A stretch of DNA of 64,000 bases from NCBI GenBank assembly GCA_965219635.1, contig OZ244783.1:1488001-1552000 (forward strand). The letters are read 5' to 3'. A program made the translations under genes and the position numbers. Below are positions 25,809 through 34,572 of this stretch, one piece after another; the stretch's first letter is position 1, and each line of letters starts with the position of its first letter. Below the pieces are notes generated by a model. The model saw only the letters and a program-made list of their open reading frames with translations, was not told the origin of the DNA and made no database searches. This stretch comes from JAPOXR01 sp965219635. Its GTDB lineage: Bacteria; Pseudomonadota; Alphaproteobacteria; Rhodobacterales; Rhodobacteraceae.

Positions 25809-27109
25809 TGGCGATTGACCTTTTGCTCAAGAGCGCGACGCTTCCGTCTGGCCGGGTTAGCGATATTGCAGTCGCTGGAGACAGGATTGCAGCGATCGAG
25901 CCGACCATTGAAGCAGAGGCGCGCGAAACCCACGAATTCAAGGGCTGCCTTGTATCGCCACCCTTTATCGACCCGCACTTCCATATGGACGCAACACTCT
26001 CCCAGGGAATTCCAAGGGCAAATGTGTCGGGAACACTTCTAGAGGGCATCTCGCTTTGGGGCGAATTGAAGCCTCTGCTAACCCATGAAGCCGTGAAGAG
26101 CCGGGCACTCGCCTATTGCGACTGGGCTGCCTCAATGGGCTTGCTCGCAATCCGCACACATGTCGATGTTTGCGACGACCGGCTGCTGGCAATGGAAGCA
26201 CTCAAAGAGGTTCAGAAGGAGGTTGCTGGCTACATTGACCTTCAGTTGGTGGCGTTTCCGCAAGATGGACTCTACCGAAGCCCGAACGCATACGGCAATC
26301 TCGTCAGATCCCTTGACATGGGTGCAGACGTGGTCGGCGGCATCCCGCACTTCGAGCTCACCATGAACGAAGGGAACCGGTCAGTGACCGACCTCTGCGA
26401 GTTGGCAGCCGAACGCGGATTGCCCGTCGACATGCATTGCGACGAAACCGATGATCCGAATTCGCGCCATATCGAACAGTTGGCCTTTGAAACCAGGCGG
26501 CTCGGAATGCATGGCAGGGTTACCGGGTCTCATCTCACCTCAATGCACTCGATGGACAACTACTATGTGTCCAAGCTCTTGCCGATCATCGCCGATTCCG
26601 GAGTGACAGTCATTTCAAACCCGCTGGTCAACATCATCGTCCAGGGCCAGCACGATACCTATCCAAAACGCAGGGGACTGACGCGGGTCCCGGAAATGAT
26701 CGAACACGGAATTCTTGTCGGTTGGGGGCAGGATTGTGTTCTTGACCCCTGGTATTCGCTCGGCTGCGCCGACATGCTTGATGTGGCATTGATGGGACTG
26801 CATCTGGCCCAGATGACCAGCGAACAGGACATGCGAAGATGCTTTGACATGGTTACGACAGAGAATGCCAGGATCATGGGACTTGACGACATCGGCCTGG
26901 AGGCCGGCAAGCGGGCGAGTTTTGTCGTGCTTGATGCGGCAAGCCCGGTCGAGGCAATTCGGCTCAGGCCCGACAGGCTGCTTGTTGTCTCGAACGGACG
27001 GGTGATTGCGCGCAAGCCCCGGCGCGACTCCGAATTGCTCATCCCTGGCCGGCCCACAAGCGTCAACAGGTGGCGGCCTGTCCCGGAAAAAACCCCTGGC
27101 GAGGCTTGA
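25808..27109 (+). CDS. Cytosine deaminase-like amidohydrolase
   Basis: 433 residues, collinear with E. coli CodA. Metal and catalytic residues line up at a constant offset of four: His57 and His59 (DPHFHMD), Gln152 (AFPQDG), His210 and Glu213 (HCDE), His242 (SHLTSMHS) and Asp309 (GQDC). The residue after the catalytic Asp is Cys310 where CodA has Asp314, and the residue before it is Gln instead of His. Because the Asp314 position lies in the substrate pocket of CodA, I infer a related but different heterocyclic substrate. The start overlaps the stop of the BMP gene, and an amidohydrolase follows after about 100 bases. Confidence 0.86.
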   Translation: MAIDLLLKSATLPSGRVSDIAVAGDRIAAIEPTIEAEARETHEFKGCLVSPPFIDPHFHMDATLSQGIPRANVSGTLLEGISLWGELKPLLTHEAVKSRALAYCDWAASMGLLAIRTHVDVCDDRLLAMEALKEVQKEVAGYIDLQLVAFPQDGLYRSPNAYGNLVRSLDMGADVVGGIPHFELTMNEGNRSVTDLCELAAERGLPVDMHCDETDDPNSRHIEQLAFETRRLGMHGRVTGSHLTSMHSMDNYYVSKLLPIIADSGVTVISNPLVNIIVQGQHDTYPKRRGLTRVPEMIEHGILVGWGQDCVLDPWYSLGCADMLDVALMGLHLAQMTSEQDMRRCFDMVTTENARIMGLDDIGLEAGKRASFVVLDAASPVEAIRLRPDRLLVVSNGRVIARKPRRDSELLIPGRPTSVNRWRPVPEKTPGEA

Positions 27110-27210
27110 CGCCTGATTCCGGCGCGTTCAGTCCGTGCCAGTCAGGGGCTAGCATTCGTGACACAATTGCGCTCCCCGAATAGCGACTGCCGGCGATTGA
27201 AGTATTCCGC

Positions 27211-28080
27211 ATGTTGATCGATGCTCACCACCATCTGTGGGACCTGCAAAGGGTCGAGTATCCCTGGTTGATGGAAAGGGGAAAGAAGCGTTTTTTTGGC
27301 GACCCTGAACCCATTCAACGTGACTTCCTGATTGAAGAATTCCGCAGTCTGGCCGAGCCCGCCGGGATTGGAGCCTCGGTTCATGTCCAGGTCGGTGCTC
27401 GGGATCCCATGCAGGAGGCGCGTTGGGTACAGTCGGTCGCTGACGAAAACCCAACCTGGCCGATGGCCCAGGTCGCGTTCTGCGATCTGACAAGCGACAG
27501 CTGCGACTCGGATCTCGACGGGTTTTCACAGTTGCGAAGCGTGGCCGGAATTCGCCAGATCGTGGGCAGATCAACAGAAGAGGATCTCAGGACGGGAACA
27601 AACAACCTGCTTGATGATCCTTCCTTTGCCCATGGCCTGCGCCGCGCTGCCCGGCACGGTTTTTCCTTTGACCTGCAGCTGACACCCGGTTTGATTGCGC
27701 CTGCGGCCCGGCTGTTTTCGGCATTTGACGATCTCCCGGTCATACTCTGCCACTGCGGTTCGCCCAGCGACTGGTCGGAAGAAGGACTTGCATACTGGCG
27801 GCATTCCTTGCGGCAACTTGCCGAACTGCCCAGAGTGTATGTCAAGCTGTCCGGCCTCGGCATGTTCTGTCCGGATTGGACCACGGAAAACGTCCGGCCA
27901 ATCATAGAAAGCTGCCTTGAGTTGTTCGGTCCGGAAAGGTGCATGTTCGGTTCAAACTTTCCGGTGGACTCGCTTTGCACAACCTATGGCTCAATTGTTG
28001 AGTCCTTGCGGCAGATCGTGCCTGCCGAGTGTCACTCTGCTGTGTTTGGAGAAACTGCCCGGCGCGTCTATCGCCTCTGA
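27211..28080 (+). CDS. Amidohydrolase family 2 TIM-barrel hydrolase (COG3618, lactonase-like)
   Basis: 289 residues. The first strand bears the metal-binding DAHHHLWDLQR; further on are GIRQIVGRS, FDLQLTP, VILCHCGSP and YVKLSGLGM, and the late Asp-bearing segment MFGSNFPVDSL. This pattern fits the COG3618 group, which includes L-fucono-1,5-lactonase and 2-pyrone-4,6-dicarboxylate hydrolase relatives. It lies on the same strand downstream of the deaminase-like gene (about 100 bases) and may open a ring formed by it. Substrate is not determinable from sequence. Confidence 0.86.
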   Translation: MLIDAHHHLWDLQRVEYPWLMERGKKRFFGDPEPIQRDFLIEEFRSLAEPAGIGASVHVQVGARDPMQEARWVQSVADENPTWPMAQVAFCDLTSDSCDSDLDGFSQLRSVAGIRQIVGRSTEEDLRTGTNNLLDDPSFAHGLRRAARHGFSFDLQLTPGLIAPAARLFSAFDDLPVILCHCGSPSDWSEEGLAYWRHSLRQLAELPRVYVKLSGLGMFCPDWTTENVRPIIESCLELFGPERCMFGSNFPVDSLCTTYGSIVESLRQIVPAECHSAVFGETARRVYRL

Positions 28081-28092
28081 TACAGGTTCAAT

Positions 28093-28214
28093 TAGTGCCT
28101 ACGGGATCCTGCGCGCACTGCCAGATGTTGTCATGGAGCCCGTCGTTCCCCGCCCTATGGCGGGTCGTTGGCGCCCTGCTACGTTTCAAATGATCCTGTT
28201 GCTAGTGCCTACGG
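28093..28214. repeat. Pair of 12-base direct repeats
   Basis: TAGTGCCTACGG occurs at 28093-28104 and again at 28203-28214, 110 bases apart. The first copy lies in the short convergent spacer, the second runs into the end of the kinase-like gene. Could be a local duplication or recombination scar. Confidence 0.4.
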
Positions 28215-29243
28215 ATGTGATTCAAGCGCTTCCATTGCCCTTTCCGCCAGTAGCGGCACCTGCCTGCCATATTCTACCGCCATGGCAGGATTTGATGCGT
28301 TGCCTTCAAGAGCCCTGCGGCCAACCCCTTCGAGGATTGCAGCAAGCCGGAAGAAAGCAAAAACGAGATAGAAGGTCCAATTTCGCGGAATGCCAATCCG
28401 GCGGCGGCGGCAATAGTCCGCAACATAGTCCTCTTCTTCAGGCAGGCCCAAATCACGCCGGGTGACGCCTTCCAGCCCTCTCAGCGCGCCGTCATGCGGC
28501 ATTCTCCATTGCATGCACTGGTACGCAAGGTCTGCCAGAGGGTGCCCGAGTGTCGAAAGCTCCCAGTCAAGCACCGCCCGGATCTTGCAGGTGCGGCGGT
28601 CAACGACAAGGTTGTCCAGGCGGTAGTCGCCATGCACCAGAGAAACCTGCCCGTCATCTTCGACCATGTTTGCCTGGAGCCATTCAGCAATAGTATCCAT
28701 GTTCGGATCGGCCGATGTCCGCGATGCATGGTATTGCTGTGTCCACCTGCTCGTCTGCCGGGCATAATAGTTGCCAGGCTTGCCGAAATCAGCCAACCCG
28801 ATCTTTCCCACATTGATCTGGTGCAAATTTGACAGCACCCGGTTCATATCATCATAAATCACCGCTCTGAGCTTGGGGTCGATCCCGGGCAGTGTGGGGT
28901 CGAAATGGATATCCCCTTCGACATGTTCCATCACGTAGAAGGCTCTTCCGAGCGGAGAGTCCTGATCTCCGACCAGTGCAAGTGTCTTCGGCACTGGAAC
29001 AGTTGACCCCATGAGCGACGCCATCACCCGGTATTCGCGTTCCACCAGATGGGCAGACTTGAGCAACTTGCCTGGCGGCTTGGAGCGGAGAACCAATTTC
29101 CGATCTACACAATCCAGGAGATAGGTAGGGTTGGATTGACCCCTGCCGATCCTGCGAATTCCGACTACCCGTTGCGGCGCCAGAATGCGATTAACGGATG
29201 CCAACAGCGCTTCTTCGGGGTAGTCTTCGAGAGGCTGTTCCAT
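28209..29243 (-). CDS. Aminoglycoside phosphotransferase-like kinase (ACAD10/11-associated, LvaA-like)
   Basis: 344 residues with an APH/choline-kinase fold: the glycine-rich GRGQSNPTYLLDC, the Lys region LVLRSKPPG, the catalytic loop LVHGDYRLDNLVVD (Brenner motif HxDxxxxN) and VLDWELSTLGHPLADLAY (DxD metal site). This subgroup is fused or linked to acyl-CoA dehydrogenases, as in human ACAD10/ACAD11 and in LvaA of Pseudomonas, which phosphorylates 4-hydroxyacyl-CoA. An acyl-CoA dehydrogenase begins 630 bases away in divergent orientation, supporting that role here. Antibiotic resistance is not implied. Confidence 0.85.
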   Translation of the reverse strand: MEQPLEDYPEEALLASVNRILAPQRVVGIRRIGRGQSNPTYLLDCVDRKLVLRSKPPGKLLKSAHLVEREYRVMASLMGSTVPVPKTLALVGDQDSPLGRAFYVMEHVEGDIHFDPTLPGIDPKLRAVIYDDMNRVLSNLHQINVGKIGLADFGKPGNYYARQTSRWTQQYHASRTSADPNMDTIAEWLQANMVEDDGQVSLVHGDYRLDNLVVDRRTCKIRAVLDWELSTLGHPLADLAYQCMQWRMPHDGALRGLEGVTRRDLGLPEEEDYVADYCRRRRIGIPRNWTFYLVFAFFRLAAILEGVGRRALEGNASNPAMAVEYGRQVPLLAERAMEALESHP

Positions 29244-29872
29244 TCGGCAAGCCTGTAGTTCGTCCTTGAGTGCCTGTAGTTGCAGTCGCTGCTCCCGGCA
29301 GGGGCTGGCCAGGCACCTGCAGGCGCTCGTTCAAGTGATGCAACGAACTTGTGTGCGCGTTTGGCGAATTGTCAACCTCACGGGAGCAAGTCACCCATTC
29401 AGATGCGAGGCCGGTATGCAATGCCGAGGCAGTACACTCCAGTTCTCCCAGTTCGCCGTTTTGTTGGTACATGGAGGGATCGTTGGTCCGAAACATCTTT
29501 GTTTTGCCTGCCATGGACGCCGTCTTCGTCAATTCAGCCGGCAGCGCAAGCTGCCTGACCTGGCGGGACCTGCCGAAGATCATCGGAGATGAGGCAGGCA
29601 TTTCAAACTGGAAGTACCACACCTGCCCGGAGGTGAATTGGATGCGGGTGTTCGGAGTCACGGCGGCGACCGGTTCCCGTCGGGCGATCTTGCGTGCCAC
29701 AGCCACCAACCGGCCAACCGGCACAGGGACTTGGTACCAAGGTCATGACGGGAAAATCATCAGTGCCTATCGTTGAAGCAACGTCAGACGGGTTAATATT
29801 GACCAAGCCCTGCATTCAATCCAATCAGAACTGTTACAGGTAGACCCTGAATCCTCAACCAAGGCATGCACC
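29244..29872. other. Divergent region between kinase and acyl-CoA dehydrogenase, coding status unclear
   Basis: Open frames exist on both strands (plus 29351-29776, minus 29191-29724), but none carries a domain I recognise. The plus frame ends in a pattern (GTGTWYQGHDGKIISAYR) faintly like the tail of a SnoaL/NTF2-type protein, without a supporting start. It may be the remnant of a small gene or a plain double promoter region. Confidence 0.35.
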
Positions 29873-31108
29873 ATGGCGGCAATGAACCTCGGCCTATCGG
29901 ATCGCGCACAACCGATCCTGGCAGAAGTACGATCCATGATCTCCGGTGAGATCGCCCCTCTCGATGAAGAATTCCTCGCAGAGGTGCCCAAGGGAGGCCG
30001 GTGGCGTTTCACGAAGAGACAAACCGAAATTCTGGAATCACTTAAACAGAGAAGCCGGGCGCGTGGCCTCTGGAACCTCTGGCTCACAGATGATCAGGGC
30101 GGCCCTGGCCTTTCCACTGTCGACTACGCCTATCTTGCCGAAGAAATGGGAAAGTCCCACCTCGCTCCCGAAGTGTTCAATTGCAGCGCTCCCGACACCG
30201 GCAACATGGAGGTCTTCCTCAAATACGGCAGCGAGGAAATGAAGCGCCGCTGGTTCGAGCCTCTGCTCGAGGGCAAGACCCGGTCGGCCTATCTGATGAC
30301 TGAACCCGATGCGGCATCGTCAGACGCCACAAACATCTCGATGTCTTGCGAAATCGTGGATGGCAACTGCATCCTCAACGGGGAGAAATGGTGGGCGACC
30401 GGTGCCGGAGATCCCAGATGCAGCGTGTATCTGGTTATGGTGCGCACATCTGAAGACAACTCCCGTCACAGGAATCACTCAATGGTGGTTGTTCCTGCCG
30501 ACACCCCAGGAATCTCGGTTCTGCGCCCCATGGAGGTTTACGGCCATGACGACGCGCCGCACGGCCATATGCATATTCGATTCACCAATGTGAGAGTTCC
30601 GGTCGAGAACATACTGGTCGGCATTGGCCATGGCTTCGAAATCGCACAAGGGCGGCTGGGGCCTGGACGTATTCACCATTGCATGAGGGCAATCGGACAG
30701 GCCGAGAAGGCGCTTGAACTCATGTGCCGGCGATCAATATCCCGGTCCGCATTCGGACAACCCCTTGCGCGGCTTGGGTCCAACTATGACATCATCGCGC
30801 AGGCAAGGACCGACATAGAAACCACCCGGCTTCTCTGCCTCAAGGCTGCCTGGTTCATGGACCAAGGAGACCCGAGAGCGGCGGCTCCCTGGATCAGCAA
30901 GATCAAGGCCCTTGCCCCCGAAGTGGCGTTACGGGTCACCGATCAGGCCATACAGATGCATGGAGCCAAAGGGATCAGCCAGGACACCCCGCTTGCGCGG
31001 CAATGGACCCACCTGAGAACCCTTCGCCTGGCCGACGGCCCGGATGCTGTTCATCGCAGGCAGGTGGCCCGGGCTGAACTCAAGAAATACTCGCAAGAGC
31101 CATACTGA
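29873..31108 (+). CDS. Acyl-CoA dehydrogenase family protein (ACAD10/11-like)
   Basis: 411 residues. FAD/acyl-CoA dehydrogenase motifs: YLTEPDAASSDATNI-type segment (MTEPDAASSD), NGEKWWATGAGDPRC, IRFTNVRVPVENILVG, GPGRIHHCMRAIGQAEKAL and a C-terminal QMHGAKGISQDTPLARQW where the catalytic region lies. The N-terminal 70 residues are typical of the long ACAD11-type branch. Paired divergently with an APH-type kinase, it likely acts on 4-hydroxyacyl-CoA substrates after phosphorylation, moving them into beta-oxidation. An alternative ATG nine bases downstream is possible. Confidence 0.88.
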   Translation: MAAMNLGLSDRAQPILAEVRSMISGEIAPLDEEFLAEVPKGGRWRFTKRQTEILESLKQRSRARGLWNLWLTDDQGGPGLSTVDYAYLAEEMGKSHLAPEVFNCSAPDTGNMEVFLKYGSEEMKRRWFEPLLEGKTRSAYLMTEPDAASSDATNISMSCEIVDGNCILNGEKWWATGAGDPRCSVYLVMVRTSEDNSRHRNHSMVVVPADTPGISVLRPMEVYGHDDAPHGHMHIRFTNVRVPVENILVGIGHGFEIAQGRLGPGRIHHCMRAIGQAEKALELMCRRSISRSAFGQPLARLGSNYDIIAQARTDIETTRLLCLKAAWFMDQGDPRAAAPWISKIKALAPEVALRVTDQAIQMHGAKGISQDTPLARQWTHLRTLRLADGPDAVHRRQVARAELKKYSQEPY

Positions 31109-31170
31109 CGCACAGGTCCCAACTCTTGTTGCGGGCAGGGTGCTCTGGCCGGAATACTTGCTACGTGCCG

Positions 31171-32601
31171 CTACTCAAGCAATGAAAGCAGCTGGTTGAC
31201 CGACGCCTTGGCATCACCAAAGAACATGCGGGTGTTTTCCCGATAGAAGAGCGGGTTTTCGATACCGGAATACCCTGTCCCCTGCCCTCGCTTCGACACG
31301 AAGACCTGTCGAGCCTTCCACACTTCAAGAACCGGCATACCAGCGATCGGGGAATTTGGATCTTCCTGAGCGGCCGGATTCACAATGTCGTTCGATCCCA
31401 CCACAATGGCAATGTCAGTTTCCGGAAAGTCCTGGTTGATCTCGTCCATTTCAAGAACGATGTCGTAGGGAACTTTCGCTTCGGCCAGCAACACGTTCAT
31501 GTGCCCGGGCAATCTTCCGGCGACCGGATGGATGGCAAAGCGGACAGTCTTGCCCGCGGCGCGCAGCCGCTGTGTGAGTTCACTGATCGGACCCTGAGCC
31601 TGCGCCACAGCCATCCCGTATCCCGGAACGATGATGATGCTGTCGGCCGCTTCGATCGACGCGGCAACTCCCTCAGCATCAATCGCCAACTGCTCGCCTT
31701 CCAGATCGGCGGCAGCTTCACCGGAACCTCCAAATCCGCCCAGAATGACGCTGACGAAATTCCGGTTCATCGCACGGCACATGATGTACGACAGAATGGC
31801 GCCGGATGATCCCACCAGCGCTCCTGTAATGATGAGAAGGTCGTTTTCCAGCGTGAACCCGATGGCTGCGGCTGCCCATCCCGAATAGGAATTCAGCATG
31901 GACACGACCACGGGCATATCGGCTCCACCTATGCCCATGATCAGGTGCCAACCGATCAAGCCCGCTATGACAGAAACAACCACGATTGTGGTAAGGCTGC
32001 CGCTGCCGAGGTAGTGGACCCCCAGTCCGATACATGCCGCAAGAGCCAGAGCATTCCAGTAGTGGCCACCCGGCAACTTGCGCGGTTTGCTTCCAATCCT
32101 GCCTGCAAGTTTGCCGAAGGCAACAACCGAACCCGTGAAGGTCACTGCTCCGATGAAGACACCCAGCAACACCTCAACCTTGAGCAGTGAAATCTCGGCT
32201 GCGGTCTTTTTGGCCAGCTTTTCTACAAAGCCCGTCGATACGATGGTGGTTGGTTCGCCTCCGAGCGCAATCAGTGCCAGTTCGGCATTGATGCCGATGA
32301 ACACGGCTGCAAGCCCGACGAAGGAATGCAGTGCCGCAACCAGTTGCGGCATTCCGGTCATTTCCACCCTCAGAGCAACGACAGTTCCTATCGCCGCGCC
32401 GATCAGTACCATCACGGCAATGGTCGGGAAGTTTCCAATTCCTGGCGCCACCACAGTAGAGGCCATGGCCAAAGCCATGCCTGCCATTCCATACCAGATT
32501 GCCCTCTTGGCACTCTCCTGGTTGGAGAGGCCACCGAGCGACAGGATGAAAAGCACACCGGCGCCGATATAGGCAGCCTGAAGCAATCCTTCATTCACCA
32601 T
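31171..32601 (-). CDS. pntB: NAD(P) transhydrogenase subunit beta
   Basis: 476 residues. An N-terminal membrane part with about nine helices (GLLQAAYIGAGVLFILSLGGLS, AVMVLIGAAIGTVVAL, IGGADMPVVVSMLNSYSGWAAAAIGF) is followed by the NADP(H)-binding domain III: IIVPGYGMAVAQAQ, FAIHPVAGRLPGHMNVLLAEA and IVVGSNDIVNPAA. With PntA it uses the proton gradient to make NADPH from NADH. It starts 14 bases after pntA ends, as an operon. Full length. Confidence 0.95.
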   Translation of the reverse strand: MVNEGLLQAAYIGAGVLFILSLGGLSNQESAKRAIWYGMAGMALAMASTVVAPGIGNFPTIAVMVLIGAAIGTVVALRVEMTGMPQLVAALHSFVGLAAVFIGINAELALIALGGEPTTIVSTGFVEKLAKKTAAEISLLKVEVLLGVFIGAVTFTGSVVAFGKLAGRIGSKPRKLPGGHYWNALALAACIGLGVHYLGSGSLTTIVVVSVIAGLIGWHLIMGIGGADMPVVVSMLNSYSGWAAAAIGFTLENDLLIITGALVGSSGAILSYIMCRAMNRNFVSVILGGFGGSGEAAADLEGEQLAIDAEGVAASIEAADSIIIVPGYGMAVAQAQGPISELTQRLRAAGKTVRFAIHPVAGRLPGHMNVLLAEAKVPYDIVLEMDEINQDFPETDIAIVVGSNDIVNPAAQEDPNSPIAGMPVLEVWKARQVFVSKRGQGTGYSGIENPLFYRENTRMFFGDAKASVNQLLSLLE

Positions 32602-32615
32602 CTATCCCGCTCCGG

Positions 32616-34190
32616 TCAACTGCGTTGGAACATGGCGAGCATGCGCCTGGTCACAAGGAACCCTCCGACGATATTGATTGTCGCAATCAACACCGAAATG
32701 GCCGAGATCACATATACGACGGGGGTATCAGAGCCGATCTGGAGGAGAGCGCCCACCACGATTATCCCTGAGATTGCGTTGGTTACCGACATCAGGGGAG
32801 TGTGAAGGGCATAATTGACGTTCCAGATAACCTGATAGCCGACAAAACAGCTTAGTACAAAGACAATGAAGTGCTGCATGAAGCTCGGCGGCGCAAAGAA
32901 CCCGGCAAGCAAAATCAGAATGCCACCCGCCACCAACATGGAGACCTGGAACTTTGTGGCCCGGCGGAACTGCACGAGTTCGGACGCCAACTGCTCTTCC
33001 CGCGTTGGCTGTTTTTCGGCGGCTGGAGCCTGGCGCTTGATGGCCGGGACTTTCGGTGGTGGCGGCGGAAAAGTCACTTCGCCCGCAGTAGCTGCCGTCA
33101 CACCCCTGATGACGTCATCCTCGAGGTTAAGGACAATCTGCCCATCCTTGGCCGGCGTCAGTTCCGACATCAGGTGCATCACATTGGTCGCATACAGCGA
33201 TGAGGACTGAGCGGCCATGCGGCTGGGGAAATCCGTGTAGCCGACAATCACGACACCAGAGTCCGTGACGATGCGCTCGTTCGGAACGGTCAGGTCGCAG
33301 TTTCCGCCGCGCTCTGCTGCGAGGTCCACAACAACCGACCCCGGCTTCATGGCTTCAACCATGTCCGCAAGCCATAGCTTGGGTGCATCCATCCCTGGAA
33401 TGAGAGCCGTCGTGATGACGATGTCAGCCTCAGGCGCCTGACTCCGGAACAGCTCAAGCTGCTTTTCCCTGAATTCGGGGGAAGAAGGTTTTGCGTATCC
33501 GCCAGTGCCGGACGCATCCTCATCGAAATCCAGATAAAGGAACTCAGCGCCCATTGACTGAATCTGCTCGGCCACTTCGGGACGGACATCAAATGCCCTG
33601 ACGATGGCTCCAAGCGAAACTGCCGTGCCGATGGCGGATAGTCCGGCCACCCCGGCTCCAATGACCATGACAGTTGCCGGCGGCATCTTGCCTGCGGCGG
33701 TGACCTGACCCGCAAAAAACCGCCCGAAATTGTTCCCGGCCTCCATGACTGCCCGGTAGCCGGCGATGTTTGCCATCGAAGACAAGGCATCCAGTTTCTG
33801 GGCGCGCGAGATACGCGGAACCATGTCCATGGCCAAAACACTGGCGCCGGACTTTGAAGCGGCAGACAGCAATTCCGGATTTTGGGCTGGAAGGAAGAGC
33901 GAGATCAGGGTGTGCCCGTCTGTCAGAAGTGCAACTTCCCGGTCGGTCGGCTGCCTGACCTTGGCGACTACTTGGCAAGCATTCCAGAGTTCCTCAGCTG
34001 AGGCGCAAATCTCAACACCAGCATCGCGATAGTGCAGGTCTGAGAATCCGGCTGCCTCGCCTGCCCCTGTCTCGAGTGCGCAAGTATAGCCCAGCTTTTG
34101 CAGCCTCTTTGCCGACTCGGGCGTCAAGGCAACTCGCCTTTCCCCTTCGTGGCTTTCCTTCGGTGCTCCCAGTTTCACCTGTTCATCCAA
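32616..34190 (-). CDS. pntA: NAD(P) transhydrogenase subunit alpha (single-chain form)
   Basis: 524 residues. NAD(H)-binding domain I resembles alanine dehydrogenase: GAPKESHEGERRVALTPES, KVRQPTDREVALL, VMVIGAGVAGLSAIGTAVSLGA and RGGNCDLTVP. A linker rich in Pro/Ala/Lys follows, then four C-terminal membrane helices (VSMLVAGGILILLAGFFAPP, FVGYQVIWNVNYALHTPLMS). Many alphaproteobacteria split this into pntAA and pntAB; here it is one gene. It is first in the pntAB operon and divergent from kynU across 382 bases. Confidence 0.94.
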   Translation of the reverse strand: MDEQVKLGAPKESHEGERRVALTPESAKRLQKLGYTCALETGAGEAAGFSDLHYRDAGVEICASAEELWNACQVVAKVRQPTDREVALLTDGHTLISLFLPAQNPELLSAASKSGASVLAMDMVPRISRAQKLDALSSMANIAGYRAVMEAGNNFGRFFAGQVTAAGKMPPATVMVIGAGVAGLSAIGTAVSLGAIVRAFDVRPEVAEQIQSMGAEFLYLDFDEDASGTGGYAKPSSPEFREKQLELFRSQAPEADIVITTALIPGMDAPKLWLADMVEAMKPGSVVVDLAAERGGNCDLTVPNERIVTDSGVVIVGYTDFPSRMAAQSSSLYATNVMHLMSELTPAKDGQIVLNLEDDVIRGVTAATAGEVTFPPPPPKVPAIKRQAPAAEKQPTREEQLASELVQFRRATKFQVSMLVAGGILILLAGFFAPPSFMQHFIVFVLSCFVGYQVIWNVNYALHTPLMSVTNAISGIIVVGALLQIGSDTPVVYVISAISVLIATINIVGGFLVTRRMLAMFQRS

Positions 34191-34572
34191 TTCAGTCCAG
34201 ATTTACGGCCTCAAGGCAGAACGTTCTTTTGGCACAAACCATGCTGGCGCATCATAGGCAAGAGAAAGTGCACGTTTCCTGTCACTGAACCTGATTGCTA
34301 CGCTACAAGTGTTCGAAGACTCGGTCTCATGACCCCTGCGAAGCCGGAATCGCTGCCGGCTAATAATACTGATCCGGCGGCTCACGCCGGACAAATCAGC
34401 CCTTCGGTCGACCGCGGTTTGGATGCATGCGCTGTCGACTCCACCGCGCAACTGCGCAATGTGCCAGCCCATGCTGATTGGAATTGGATCATTGCTGCTT
34501 TGGGATGAGCATGAACTGAAATTGGGATAGGATGCCCGTCTCGACCGGACACGAACCGCGGGGAATACCCAA
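34191..34572. other. Divergent intergenic region between pntA and kynU
   Basis: No conserved frame is recognised over 382 bases. It should contain the promoters of pntAB (leftward) and kynU (rightward). Confidence 0.45.

Noticed and set aside
28209..29243. Aminoglycoside resistance gene
   Set aside because: The APH fold is shared with metabolic kinases, and the pairing with an ACAD11-like dehydrogenase favours a catabolic role.
29191..29724. 177-codon minus-strand frame upstream of the kinase
   Set aside because: Composition is unlike a folded protein, and it runs into the start region of the kinase gene.
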